Notes: generated by a model not told the origin, from the letters alone. A stretch of 64,000 nt of DNA from Adiantum capillus-veneris (GCA_014529385.2 CM043966.1:100917587-100981586); one strand, 5' to 3'. Counted from the first letter of the stretch, positions 22,566 to 33,406 are shown. A program made the numbers and translations.

Positions 22566-22938
22566 TGTGGTGTAGACACAAAAATGATAGAGGCATTCAT
22601 ATCATTAGGTAAAACAATAACAATAACAATATTAACAGGCCTCATGAACAGAATTGACAACCTCCACCTCAGTAGGAACAGAGACCTACAGGTGAGTCTA
22701 ATTTGGTAGTATTGGAGGAATGGATTGAGGAAGAGTGGATTCAAGACAGGGTACAGTCCCATTAGGAGAAACAAAATCGTGTTCAAATAGTACAATATTG
22801 TCAGTATACTCAGGGGATGAGTAAGCATTACAACTGTGATTGTGCAACATGTATCCAAATTGAGGATATTCCTGAAAGCAGTAGGTGCACTGATGTCATG
22901 GTTGTAACAAGATCAAAATCAAATCCAAGAAGAAAATT

Positions 22939-23867
22939 GTGCAGGAAAAAGAAAATCAAGGCACTGTAAATTGGAAGGAGCAGAAAGATGTGAGAACAGA
23001 ATCACTCAAGGAAGTAGGACTGTCCCAAGGTGGGAATATATTGTCTGAAGAATGGGAGTTTGCTCCAACATCCTTGGTTGATCAAGGGAAAAGTTCATTG
23101 GAAAAAAGTAAGACTGTACTGAAAGAGCAAGACAGTGGTGATAAATTTTATGAAGCTTTGCTGTCAGCTCCAATAGCATTTACTATAAAACAGATGTTGA
23201 GATTGGTACCTGCATTTTCCCAACAGTTGTTGAAAAGATTAACTAATGAAGTAAAAAGTACAAATCAGGCAATAGGCAAGGAAACTAAAGAAAATGTTAG
23301 TGGAAAAGCATGTGAAGTCCTACCAATGGATGTGGATTACAAGGTACTAGTAGTGGGGGTATTTATTGGAAGAGTGTTTGTTCCAAGAGTTTTCTTGGAT
23401 GGCGGTTCAAGAGTTAATATTCTCCCAGAGTCGACATGCAAATGTCTGAATGTCTTGAAATTGGATCTAGCACCTTTTCAGGTGAAGATGGCAGACCAAA
23501 GACGGGTTCAACCTTTGGAAATTCTCAGGAATTTGCAAAATCAATTGGGGGACTGCAGTTTGTGGCTAGCTTTGTGGTTCTCAGGTTGGAAAAATCTACT
23601 TGCTCTTATCCAATGATGTTGGGGAGGTCTTGGTTAAGAGCAGCAAGAGTAGAGCAACTATGGGGAGAAGACTCTATACTGATCAAAAGAGGAAAGAAGA
23701 AAGTGAGAATGCAAATGGATGCAAAAAAGGTGATACCACCTAGTTTCAGGATACAACATGCAGGAGGACTGAATATGGTAGAAGAAATTGAAGAGGATGC
23801 AAAAGAAGAATTTCTTAGAACTTACCATCGGTTGTACCTATTTTTGAAGTGGATGTGCAGAAGATAG
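22939..23867 (+). pseudogene. gypsy-F protease region
   Basis: The frame 22939-23616 leads to VFLDGGSRVNILPE (about 23391), the aspartic protease active site. A frameshift near 23540 moves the C-terminal part (SYPMMLGRSWLRAARVEQ) to the frame that ends at 23867. It would process the polyprotein in an intact copy. Confidence 0.78.
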
Positions 23868-23962
23868 CAACCAGATATGTGCTATAGCCAGAAGATGGTG
23901 GAATACAGTTAATGACTCAGAAATCAGTAATTACTTAGGGGATTAAACAATCTAATAACAAG

Positions 23963-24962
23963 ATGGGGAATGAGCTGTTAAAGAACCTAAAGATTGAAAA
24001 TAGAGAAGAGAAGGAAGCTGTTGAAGCAGTGAAGCAGGCAAAGATAGCCTTTGAGCATCAAATGGCAAGAACTGCAAGAGTGATTCGGGATGATTTGCAG
24101 GAACTAAACTTGAATGCCCAGGAGGAGCCACAGACAGTGAAGGTATCAGCATATATGGATGAGGAGTTTAAACTGAAATTGAAGGAATTTTTATTAGAAT
24201 TCAAAGATTTTTTTGCATGGAAATACACAGATATGAAAGGAGTAGATTCTAGCTTCTATCAACTCAAAATTAATTTGAAAGCAGATGCAGTTCCAGTTGT
24301 ACGACAAAGGTACAAGATGAATCCTAACTATGCCAAATAAGTTAAAGAAGAAATACAAACTATTGGCTGTTGGTTTCATTTATCCTTTGGAGGAAGTTAC
24401 TTGGTTGTCACCAATTGTTGTAGTTTCAAAGAAGAATGGAAAGATCAAGGTGTGTGTGGATTACAGGAAACTAAATGTTGCTACAATAATTGATCCATTT
24501 CCTTTACCTTTTTGTGATACACTACTCGATGCAGTAGTTGGACATGAAATTTATAGTTTTTTGGACAGTTTTAGTGGTTACAACCAAATTTCAATGGCAT
24601 TTGAAGATAGGGAAAAAATTGCTTTTATGATTGAATGGGGAGTTTATGCTAGCAATGTGATGACATTTGACTCGAAAAATGCTCAACCAACATTTCAGAA
24701 AGCAGTACAACATGTGTTTTTTGAATTCCTTACAACATTTACGAAGGTTTTTTTTAATGATTTTAGTGTTTTTGGGAAGAAGGAGGAGCATCTTGAACAC
24801 TTGAGACTGTGTTTTCAGAAATGCAGGGAATTCAGGTTGTCATTAAATCCAGCCAAATGTGTTTTTGCAGTGAAAAGAGGAGTTCTTTTAGGGCATGTGA
24901 TTTCTAAAGAAGGGGTTTCTATTGATCCAAGAACAGTGGAAGCTATTAGACAGGCACCATAA
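23963..24962 (+). pseudogene. gypsy-F reverse transcriptase
   Basis: Frame 23963-24340 contains the RT approach (FFAWKYTDMKGVDSSFYQ). A frameshift near 24335 leads to 24330-24962 with SKKNGKIKVCVDYRKLN, a finger region and the active site reading FFNDFSVFG at about 24757. Related elements have two Asp there; the first is Asn here, so the enzyme would be inactive even if expressed. The frame ends with a TAA at 24960-24962. Confidence 0.85.
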
Positions 24963-25607
24963 CCAAGAACAGTTAAACAATTGAATAGAACTTTGGGACA
25001 TGTCAAGTGGCATAACAGATTCTTAAGGTACTTGGCTCATGTTTGCACACCATTAACAAAGCTTACAAGGAAGGTTACTGTATTTGAATGGGGAGAAGAG
25101 CAGAGCAAGCCATTCAGGATTTTAAAGAACATGATGATTGTAGCACCAGTGATGATTGTTCTTGATTGGACGTTACCATTTCACATATTTGTGGATGCAT
25201 CTCATGTAGTAGTGGGTGTAGCATTTATGCAAGAAACCATTAGAGGCTGGTTCAGACCTATTTACTATGAAAGCAGGATATTGACACCTGCAGAGAAGAA
25301 TTACACAGTTATAGAGAGGGAGTGATTGGGTATGGTTTATGCATTGCAAAAGTTTAGACATTACCTATTGGAAAATAGGGTAATTTTTCATGTAGATCAC
25401 TAGGCATTGATCTACTTGGTGAATAAACCACACCTTTTAGGGAGGTTGGCAAGATGGATACCGCTATTGCAGGAATTTGATTATGTAGTAATACATACTC
25501 TAGGAAGACTTCATGTATTGGCTGATTATTTGAGCAGATATTGGAAACAGGAGAGGAAGATTCTGGAGGTGTTCCTGATCAACTGCCGGATGCTGAGTTG
25601 TTTCTAG
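24963..25607 (+). pseudogene. gypsy-F RNase H
   Basis: Same frame as the RT after one stop. It has the RT thumb (WHNRFLRYLAHVCTPLTKL), then RNase H with HIFVDASHVVVGVAF (first Asp), ESRILTPAEKNYTVIERE (Glu), a TGA at 25323, FHVDH and a TAG where Gln is usual, and LHVLADYLSR (last Asp). The catalytic acids are present but two stops break the domain. Confidence 0.82.
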
Positions 25608-25657
25608 TTTAGGTGATTGACCAGTCAAGGGACTGGTATGAAGACATGCTTTAGTTT

Positions 25658-26880
25658 TTGACTAAAGGGATGTTACCTGAAGCAATGACTAAGGATCAAA
25701 GAAAGAGATTGGAATTAAGAAGAAAACCTTATACAATTACTACAGGGGTTTTGTACAAAAGAGTTATTGATCAAGTGATCATGAGATGTCTCCTTGAGTT
25801 TGAACAAAGGGCACTACTGGCAAAAGCTCATGCAGGTAATTCAGGAGGACATTTTCCAGGAGATGTTACTGCAAAAAAAAAATTCAAGTAGGACTCTGGT
25901 GGCCAACAGTTATAAAGCATGCTCATGAATTCAATAAGAACTATTTGTTATCTCAAAGAGAGGGCATGCCACTGAATGTAGATAGGATGCCCTTGCAACC
26001 TATATTACCTCTGGAACCATTTCAATAGTGGGGATTAGATTTTATTGGTCCCGTCAAGCCACCTGCAAGGTTTACACAGAACAAATACATCTTGGTTGCA
26101 ATTGATTATTGCACAAAATGGGTGGAAGCTGTGGCTTTGAGAGAGAACACAGCAAGGAGTGTGGCAAAATTTTTGTATAAAAATATCATGACAGGTTTGG
26201 ATGCCCTATTGAGTTAGTTTTTAATTAGGTAGGACATTTCATTAACAAAGTGATCAGTAAATTGATTGAATTGTATGATCCTACATAATAAATCAAATAT
26301 GTACTATCCTTAGGCAAATGGACAAGCAAAAAGTACCAATAAGATTTTGATTAGGATAATCAAGAAGTTGGTCAATTTGATTCGGACAGATTGGGATGAC
26401 AAGTTGGATTCATCACTTTGGGCTTTTAGGATAGCATTTAAAGTGACTACAGGCAATGGCACCATTCAATTGGTTTATGGATTGGAGGCAATAGTTCTTC
26501 CTATGGAATTTTTAGTGCCAAGTTTAAGGGTTGCATTTCAACAAAAAATGTCTCCTGAAGAGTAAGTAAATTGCAAGAAGGAAGCATTACTGAAACTCGA
26601 GGAAGATAGAGTTCAAAGCATGTATATTGTAGAGGTTATTCACAACAGAGAAGACAAGCTTGGATCAACATGAACATAAAGTTCAAAATCTTCTCTGCAG
26701 GAGATTGGGTGATGGTTTACAATAGCAAGCTAGGACACAGACCTGGCAAATTGAAATTGAGGTATGTGGGACCATTTTAGATAGCTAAATTTTGGGGCCT
26801 AATACTTTTGTTTTGGCTGATGAGTCAGGGCAGGTAGTTGCCAAACCAGTTAATGGTTTCCGACTAATGCCATGTTTTGG
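25658..26880 (+). pseudogene. gypsy-F integrase
   Basis: The N-terminal zinc region (KAHAGNSGGHFPGD) is in frame 25658-25891. The core WGLDFIGPVKP...VAIDYCTKWVEAVAL (about 26030-26150) gives the first Asp. The second Asp region is destroyed by stops near 26215-26230. A C-terminal piece is at 26347-26565, and GFRLMPCFG near 26860 matches the usual gypsy integrase end. Confidence 0.75.
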
Positions 26881-27300
26881 AGAAATAATCGGACTCGAGT
26901 GGAGCATAAGTTTAATGATGATTCTACGATAGTGACAACTTATTCATGTGACGTGGTTAATGAAGTGACTATTAGCAAGTGCGCTACGAGTTTCCCTCCT
27001 CTACGTTTTTCTGCTATGTTGGGTTCTCCACTTTGGTACAACATGTCTAGCCTTTGTAAAATTTTTGGGGGAGTAGGGTTCGACCCATGCTTGGAGGATA
27101 AAGAACCTCTTGCCATGATAAGACCCCTTCGTAAAGCCAGGTATCAGCGGGTCATCATCCCTGACTCAAGTTCTGAAGACGAACCCGAGATGCTGACACC
27201 TCTCACAGTCATGTCAATTGCCAAGGAGGAACCAACACGGGAGTATACTTTTTTGGATTTTAAGTACAATTTGGTAGATAATGATGACAATGTGCCATGA
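26872..27300 (+). CDS. Hypothetical protein, 142 aa
   Basis: Open from an ATG at 26872 to a TGA at 27298-27300. Its first dozen codons overlap the end of gypsy-F in another frame, so the true start may be later. The C-terminal half is charged, with a Ser/Glu/Asp cluster (IIPDSSSEDEPEM). No family is recognised. It ends only 5 bp before a minus-strand primer site (27306-27317), so it runs antisense through what should be the leader of the copia fragment there. It may be chance, a captured gene piece or an antisense ORF of that element. Confidence 0.35.
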   Translation: MFWRNNRTRVEHKFNDDSTIVTTYSCDVVNEVTISKCATSFPPLRFSAMLGSPLWYNMSSLCKIFGGVGFDPCLEDKEPLAMIRPLRKARYQRVIIPDSSSEDEPEMLTPLTVMSIAKEEPTREYTFLDFKYNLVDNDDNVP

Positions 27301-27305
27301 TCTGA

Positions 27306-27317
27306 GCTCTGATACCA
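27306..27317 (-). promoter_or_regulatory. Primer-binding site of a minus-strand copia fragment
   Basis: The minus strand reads TGGTATCAGAGC, a perfect complement of the initiator tRNA-Met 3' end, two bases from the LTR end at 27320. Confidence 0.85.
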
Positions 27318-27319
27318 GT

Positions 27320-27511
27320 TGAAGGAGTACGAGCGAAAGTGCGACGCGAGAGAGAGTGCGAGAAGAAGAGCACGACGATATGGTGAACTTTCTCTACTGT
27401 AATGTGTAGAGCATAGTGAGTTCTTATTAGGTTTTAACAAAAGAATATGTGTACATACCTGGCGGCCCGCCCACTTACCTGGGCGACCACATTGGGCTTT
27501 ATACCCCAACA
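27320..27511 (-). repeat. copia-type 5' LTR (192 bp), partner missing
   Basis: On the minus strand it runs TGTTGGGG...CCTTCA and is followed by the primer site. Size and ends resemble the element E LTR (52433-52627), so they may be related families. No second LTR or copia coding sequence is visible, so this is a fragment. Confidence 0.75.
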
Positions 27512-28839
27512 CTATGAGGTTTGGCTTGATGAGGTTCGGCTTGATTACTTCAAGTTGACTAAGAACTTACTTTTGTATCATAAAGTTACTTTTGTATACA
27601 CAGATCATAAAGTTACTTTTGTATACACAGATCAAGATACTGAACCTTAAAGAAAACTCTAAAATCATTTTACTAAATGAGGTTTAAAAGGATGGCATGA
27701 TCTCATACTTTTTGTGGTTGATGGAATGCTCACCTTTTTCCTATTACTCTTAACTGCATGTCCATGGGAATGACACCATTGTTGGTGGTAAAAGAAACAT
27801 AAAATTATTTTTGTTGAATAAGCATAAATTTTTAAATTACTGTTAGTGTTGTACTTTGAAAACACCGCAAGTTTTTAAAAAAGGGCCTTAATCTTCACGT
27901 GAGGATCTCAGATGAGATGGCATTTGACTGGACTTTTGAAAATCATTTCAAATTACAAAGGAGATGATGTTTGAAGTTTTCTCAAATTAAATGATGAAAA
28001 AATTATCGTAAAGAAATGGATCGTTCTTTAAACTTCATATTTGATATAGGTTATGTTGTTAGTTTTTGTTGTAATTTTTGACACCAACAACAAGGGGAGG
28101 GAGTCACTGACACCTATCTTCCCAAGTAATGCTAGTTCTGACAGGCTTGTGTTTCTTGGATGGTAATAGGTAAGAAGTTTCCTCCTTGGGATTACGGCGA
28201 CAACTGCAACAATGACAAATTATCACCCATGTCGAGTTATTCGTATAATTGATTGATAGCCCTTACATATGACTCTTTGATAATTTCATATAGTGACAAA
28301 TAACATTGTATATGTCAAATGTCTACTCTATATGTCAGTTGTTGTAGTCTTATCTTTGTCAATTTTAAAAACTACTTCTTATCTAATGTAGACATAGTTC
28401 TTGGCTATATATACACTCTGTCTAGTTGCTAGTCCCATTGTGTGGTTTGATAGTTTGTGAAATCAAACTATTGTTAGATAATCATTCTTAAACACACACA
28501 CACACTTGTTTCTAGCTAGCCTTTGGTTGGGTTAGCACCATACAATGGATCTAGACCAACCTAGACCAATCATATATATTTTTACTTGACCCACCTAATC
28601 AAGAGGATGGGTTGGGGCCATTGCTCCTAATTTGGTCAAGCACATATGGCATACAGTTCTTCTGTTAAACTATATAAATAAATGATGCAGTTATCTCGAA
28701 TCTTTTTATGTATCATTGATTCCTTCAAAAAATACTTAGATAATATCTATGGTTTTTGCAGGATATTGGACGATTTCCATATAGTGAAGTGAAGCGAAGT
28801 GGAATGAAGAAAGTGAAGGAGTTTGTTTTACTGTGAAGA
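27512..28839. other. Non-coding, AT-rich, with a 27-bp tandem duplication
   Basis: Two adjacent perfect copies of a 27-bp unit lie at 27579-27605 and 27606-27632. A short (CA)n tract is at about 28494-28505. No convincing gene was found. Confidence 0.5.
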
Positions 28840-29580
28840 AGAAGAAGGAGAAGAAGAAGAAGGGAAGGTACTCATGGGTGTGTATGTGTGTGTGTGTGTG
28901 TGTGCATTTCCTACTCGTGCATGTGGATCTACGTGTGTGTAGATTCATGGAGGAGCCCCAATGGAGCTCCAAGTGGAGTTTCAAAAATAGCTTGCATACA
29001 CACACACTTTCATGCACACACACACAAACACAAACACACAACAACACATGAGACACATACTATCATGCACACACACACACACACACACACTCTTGCATAC
29101 ACACACTCAACCACATAGTAACACATGACCCAAATACAATCATGCATACTCACACGCAAACAAACTTATAATCATGCATTTGCATACACACACACAAGCA
29201 CACATACACTTGTTGTAGTACACACGCACAAATACACTTGCATACATATACATAAACACTTTCATACACACACAATCACAGAATAATACATGACAAAAAT
29301 ACAATCATGCATACTCACACACAAACACAATTACAATCATGCATTTGCATACACACACACAAACACAAATACACTTGTTGTAGTACACACACACAAATAC
29401 ACTTTCATACATAGACATAAACACTCGCATACACACACAACCACATAATAATACATGACACAAATACAATCATGCATACTCACACACTAACACATTTACA
29501 ATCAGCATTTGCATACACACGCACAAACACAAATACACTTGTTGTAGTATACACACACATTGACATATACAAACACATAG
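28840..29580. repeat. CA/GT microsatellites and a 165-bp satellite
   Basis: After (GAA)n and (GT)n tracts (28836-28906), a CA-rich tandem repeat follows. The landmark CATGCATACT occurs at 29141, 29306 and 29471, giving an exact 165-bp period over about three copies (29080-29580). Units share ACTTGTTGTAGTA and TTGCATACACACAC segments. Confidence 0.85.
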
Positions 29581-29795
29581 AAGTGCAAATCTATATAGAG
29601 ATATACATATGTCAAAGTGGTCTTGTGTTTTTTCCTTCCCATGACCATTGTGTGCTGCACGGAAGCAAGTACGAAATGGGAATTTCTTTTATATTTGCAT
29701 TTACGACGTTATGCTGCCAAAATTTTGGCGTTTCTATTTAAAATGTTTTTGCTAAGAATACTTTTGTTGTTTATTGATTATAGTTGATAAAGATT

Positions 29796-30157
29796 ATGGT
29801 TTGTACACCATCTAAACGTGGAAGGGCATGTATCTCTCAAAGTAAGTTCAACTATACTAAGCTATTTTTTGTCTTGTTTTTTATTTGTCACTCAATATAC
29901 TAAGCTAGTTGTGGTCTTATTGTTTTTTGCTTTTAGGAGCAGGATACACATTAAGGTTTGGCACTATAGGACATATGGTTGATAGCATGTTTAGGTGGTA
30001 CCAAAAAGGAGTGTCTTGGACAATCCTTTGGGAGGAGATGAAATGGGTGGTGGGTTATTCATTTTCATTTCATATAAAGGAACAATGTCAAATAACAACA
30101 GACTCCAATGATCACTACACCAAAACCATCAAAGATGAGGAGAAAGATTCTAAATGA
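29796..30157 (+). other. Candidate two-exon gene, 88 aa
   Basis: Exon 1 would be 29796-29841 (ATG, MVCTPSKRGRACISQ), ending at GTAAGT. A 95-bp intron ends in a T-rich tract and TTTTAG (29936), and exon 2 runs 29937-30157. The joined frame is open for 88 codons, basic at the start and with several Trp (RWYQKGVSWTILWEEMKW). The family is not recognised. It may be the 5' part of a longer gene or a captured fragment. Splicing is inferred only from sequence. Confidence 0.35.
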
Positions 30158-30417
30158 AACATGGTTTTTACAAAGCAAGAAAAAACTCACGATTGATTGT
30201 ATGCAGTGACCAAAAAGCGCGCTAGATCAAAATTGACTCTCCTAAACCAGCCCATCAGAGCCAAAAAGGAAACTCCGCTGTTCTGCAGCATAGGCAATAT
30301 CAATGGATCTATTACGTATACTTTGTTTTGAATCTTAGGGGATAGAAGTGAGACAGCGTGCCTAACATGAATCAATGGCAGAGATCAGACTTAAGATATT
30401 TCAGCGGGCTGTCACTG
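30158..30417. other. Short non-coding gap
   Basis: Nothing recognised between the candidate gene and the 150-bp repeats. Confidence 0.4.
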
Positions 30418-30716
30418 CCACAAACCCATGAGTCAATACTGAGCGAGTGGGGCAACTATCAAATTCCATAAGCCACTGACTCGCTTGGTATTGACCCATG
30501 TCTTAACGGTAGTGAGCCATCTAATGAATCAAGCGTGACTTATAAAGAAAAACTTGACAACTATCTGCCACAAAGTCACGGGTCAATACCGAGTGAGTAG
30601 TATCACTATTCAATTCCATAAGCCACTGATTCGCTTGGTGTCGACCCATGTCTTGGTAGAGAGCCATTTAATGAACCAACCGTGACTTTTAAAGAGAATG
30701 AGAGATACCACAAAGA
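30418..30716. repeat. Two tandem copies of a 150-bp foldback repeat
   Basis: ATTCCATAAGCCACTGA recurs at 30463 and 30613, giving a 150-bp period. Each unit carries GGGTCAATACCGAGTGAG or a variant and, about 45 bp later, its inverted form (CGCTTGGTATTGACCC), so each can form a hairpin. The core CCAAGCGA is shared with the repeats at 31614, 32964 and 39534. Confidence 0.8.
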
Positions 30717-31428
30717 GATGTTGATGACCCCAAACCGTGGCGTTGGAGCTAGTGAAACTGCACATGCACAGGAAGTCTTGTTGATCAAGGTTGAAAATGT
30801 AGGCCTCCTCTGACCTTCTAGGTAGCAGTATCTGTGCATGCAGAGGCGCTGCGCTGAGTAGAACTTGCAACTCCTCTTTGTTCTCTTCGTTTGTTTGCTC
30901 TAAAATAATTGACTCATTTGATAAAGGCTCCTTGTTGGATGGCCCTTGTGATGCAGAGCCTTGCCCTTGCTTTTCTTGAGCTTTATCCTTGGTTGCCTCA
31001 GGATCCTCCCTAACAGCCATAGGGTCCTCCCTAACAGACACAAGCTCCATATCATTTTTCTTCAATATCGGTTCCTCCATAAATGCCTCAGGGTCCACCC
31101 TGGCTTGCTCTTGCCCCTCATCAGACCTTACTGGCTCCGGATCCTCCATGAATTGCTCATTTTGGTGTCTAACTAGCTTCTCCATAACTGTCTCTATTTC
31201 TTCCATGACTGCCTTGGGGTCCACCCTGGCTTGCTCATGCCCCTCTGCGGCTATCTTAACCTGTCCATCTGTGTTTCTCTCGACCCGTGATCGTGTCCTT
31301 CTGCTGTTTATTTCAACCCGAGACGACTTTGTAAGTCGTGCACGAGGATGGAGAGGGGGGATGTTAAGAATATCCATGGTTCTACTATCTCGAATAGGTA
31401 CTAGCTGAAGCAGCCTATCGGGTGTCAT
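30610..31428 (-). CDS. Hypothetical acidic protein with internal repeats
   Basis: A minus-strand frame from the ATG at 31428 (MTPDRLLQLVPIRD) runs about 272 codons. It is rich in Glu, Asp, Gln and Arg and contains an imperfect internal duplication (GHEQARVDPKAVMEE and GQEQARVDPEAFMEE), plus VREDPMAVREDPEA. The last 60 codons pass through the 150-bp repeat and are probably not original coding sequence. A second short frame at about 31543-31471 (MPRAKAMPRRATGES) could be an upstream exon. The family is not recognised; low-complexity composition warns that it may be a degenerate gene fragment. Confidence 0.35.
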   Translation of the reverse strand: MTPDRLLQLVPIRDSRTMDILNIPPLHPRARLTKSSRVEINSRRTRSRVERNTDGQVKIAAEGHEQARVDPKAVMEEIETVMEKLVRHQNEQFMEDPEPVRSDEGQEQARVDPEAFMEEPILKKNDMELVSVREDPMAVREDPEATKDKAQEKQGQGSASQGPSNKEPLSNESIILEQTNEENKEELQVLLSAAPLHAQILLPRRSEEAYIFNLDQQDFLCMCSFTSSNATVWGHQHLFVVSLILFKSHGWFIKWLSTKTWVDTKRISGLWN

Positions 31429-31613
31429 TCGGTCCTTCACACCTCTTGCAATACACCTTTGTGCGCCTCATATCAGCATCTTCTTGCTTGAGCATTCAAA
31501 GATTCACCTGTTGCCCTTCTAGGCATGGCCTTTGCACGAGGCATCTCTACAAAAAAGCATAACAAAAAATGACATTTCATTTGTCAACACAAGGGACGTA
31601 AGATTTCAAAAAA

Positions 31614-31890
31614 GGTCAATACCAAGCAAACAAGTGCATCGGATAGAGTTTGCCTTCCCTTATTCTCTTGGTACTGACCTTAGAAAAATGTAATAGCAGA
31701 CATGATTTATATTTTCTGAGGTCACTACCAAGAAAGCAGGTGCATTGAATAGAGTTTGCCTTCCCTTATTCGTTTGGTACTGACCTCAGAAAAGTGTAAT
31801 AGTAGACATCACTTATATTTTTTGAGGTCAGTATAGTAGGTGCATTGAATAGAGTTTTCCTTCTCTTATTCGCTTGGTACTAACCTTAGA
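31614..31890. repeat. 106-bp tandem foldback repeat, cluster 1
   Basis: About 2.7 units with a 106-bp period (ACCAAG at 31621 and 31727). Each unit has GGTCAGTACCAAGCGAA on one side and its complement TTCGCTTGGTACTGACC about 45 bp later (31661-31680, 31768-31787, 31868-31887), giving a stem of up to 17 bp. The third unit has lost part of its left arm. Confidence 0.85.
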
Positions 31891-32188
31891 AAAGTGTAAT
31901 AGAGCAAGAGAACAGGTTTGCATTCCCTGCAACAAAATACCAATGTGAAGGAGACATGTAAGTCCATGCTGTCCTAATTGTAATGTCGTGCCCTCCCATC
32001 ACCTTCCCTAATCTAGGGGGGTGGTACCATTGCTTCTCCCTCCCACGTCTACCTCTCATGAAAACTCATGGCGTTACCACCACCTCACAGACCACTCATC
32101 ATCCATAACCCAGGCCCTGCTTTTCAGGCATGTCCATCTAGTCTATTTAACCAGCAGTTTTTTCATAACCTCCCGCAAGGTTTCGCAG
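31891..32188. other. Non-coding between foldback cluster and gene fragment
   Basis: The frame 32021-32254 is open but only its last part looks coding; the rest has no recognised content. Confidence 0.35.
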
Positions 32189-32690
32189 AGCAACTATAGG
32201 AAGCTTAGGATAGTGGTGATGCCTTTCCAAGGGACACTCCAGCAGCGCCAGTAGGACCGCATCCGAGCCCTCCTCATGAGGTCCCCCCTTGGTCCTCCCC
32301 CGCTGGTAACATTAGCGTTCTCGATCGACACAACCCGGGAGTGGCTGCTGTCAACACATGAGTCAATCCTCGAGGTAAGCCGCTAGTAATTCTGCCTTCT
32401 TCAACTGCCAAACCAACACGGGAGCTACCAACTCTTGGAAGCTCATAAATTCTTTCCCTTTTGTTCCCAATTTCCAAGCTTCTACTTTGAAGATCTTATT
32501 TCCTAAATGCTCTGTGCAAGATGCTAGCCTCAAGCTCGAACAAATGAGGATCTACAATCACAGAGTCTCAATCCTCAAAGACTCTCTGGAAGCAAGAAGG
32601 CCTGAAGACCTGCACGGATTTCTCGCCGAGAATGGCTCTCTAGATGGTATCTATAATTGGATACAGGAGATGAAGGATGAAGTGATTTAG
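32189..32690 (+). pseudogene. Spliced gene fragment of unknown family
   Basis: A plus frame over about 32189-32374 (IRALLMRSPLGPPPLVTLAF, then REWLLSTHESILE) contains one in-frame TAG (32252-32254) and ends at GAG followed by GTAAGC (32375). An intron to 32492 (ending TTTGAAG) joins in frame to 32493-32690, which encodes a helical segment (LKLEQMRIYNHRVSILKDSL) and stops at a TAG. The same frame continues past that stop with a heptad-like stretch to about 32760. Intact splice-site dinucleotides plus stops suggest a decayed gene. The product is not recognised. Confidence 0.4.
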
Positions 32691-32963
32691 CTAGCCAGTA
32701 AATATGAGGAAGCCCTGGACTTTGCCAACAAGCTTCAGGAAGAGATAGACTGGCTATAAAGGAAAAGGATTAACTTCTAACTGTTTATTGCTAGTTGTAT
32801 CCCCCGGAAATTAGTAGGCCACTTTTTGTAAAGTCTGAAACTTGGCCTTTACACCTGTCCCTTGTGTTTTCTAACTCAAAACCCCCTACATGGGTGTTAA
32901 GTTGTAATTTTGCTTCTCCCTTGTAAATTCAAAACGCGTATTTGGTAAAAAAAACCCTAAACC
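32691..32963. other. Tail of the gene fragment, then non-coding
   Basis: Coding-like sequence continues to about 32760 after the stop, with nothing recognised beyond. Confidence 0.35.
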
Positions 32964-33217
32964 TGCAACAAACAGGGTTTACCTTCCCCTTATTTTCTTA
33001 GTACTGACCTCAAAAAAATGTGATAGCAAACATCATTTATTTTCCGAGGTCAGTACCAAGCGAACAGGTGTATCGAACAAAGTTTGACTTCCCTTATTCG
33101 TTTGGTAATGATCTCAAAAAAGTGTAATAGCAAACATCCTTAATAAAGACGATGGTCAGTACCAAGCGAACAGGTGCAACAAACAGGGTTTACCTTCCCT
33201 TATTCGCTTTGTACTAA
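32964..33217. repeat. 106-bp tandem foldback repeat, cluster 2
   Basis: The same unit as 31614-31890: ACCAAGCGAACAGGTG at 33055 and 33161 (106 bp apart), with the inverted arms TTATTCGTTTGGTA and TTATTCGCTTTGTA at 33094 and 33200. The two clusters flank the gene fragment at 32189-32690. Confidence 0.85.
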
Positions 33218-33406
33218 CTACACAAAATAAAAGTGCACAAAAGTGTAGTAGCATACCTCTTCACTGTGTGTAGAGTTTTGCATCACTAAAGCACTACAGA
33301 ATAGGAGTAAGAGAAGGATGCGAAAAAAGGAGGACACTAGAGAGTAAGAGGAGATGCAAAAAAGGGATTGGGAGCACAAAAGAGATGGGTTACTTAACGC
33401 ATAACT

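Larger units (their letters stand above)
20759..26900 (+). mobile_element. Old, degenerate Ty3/gypsy element (gypsy-F)
   Basis: The order gag, two zinc knuckles, protease, RT, RNase H, integrase is recognisable over 6 kb but broken by many stops and frameshifts. No 3' LTR was found; sequence after about 26900 is unrelated. The motifs resemble plant Tat/Athila-type elements (LGRSWL, FAWKYTDMKG), but no second RNase H is seen. Confidence 0.8.

Noticed and set aside
28840-29580. Possible CRISPR-like array
   Set aside because: Repeats are contiguous CA-rich satellite units without unique spacers, in a plant-like nuclear context.
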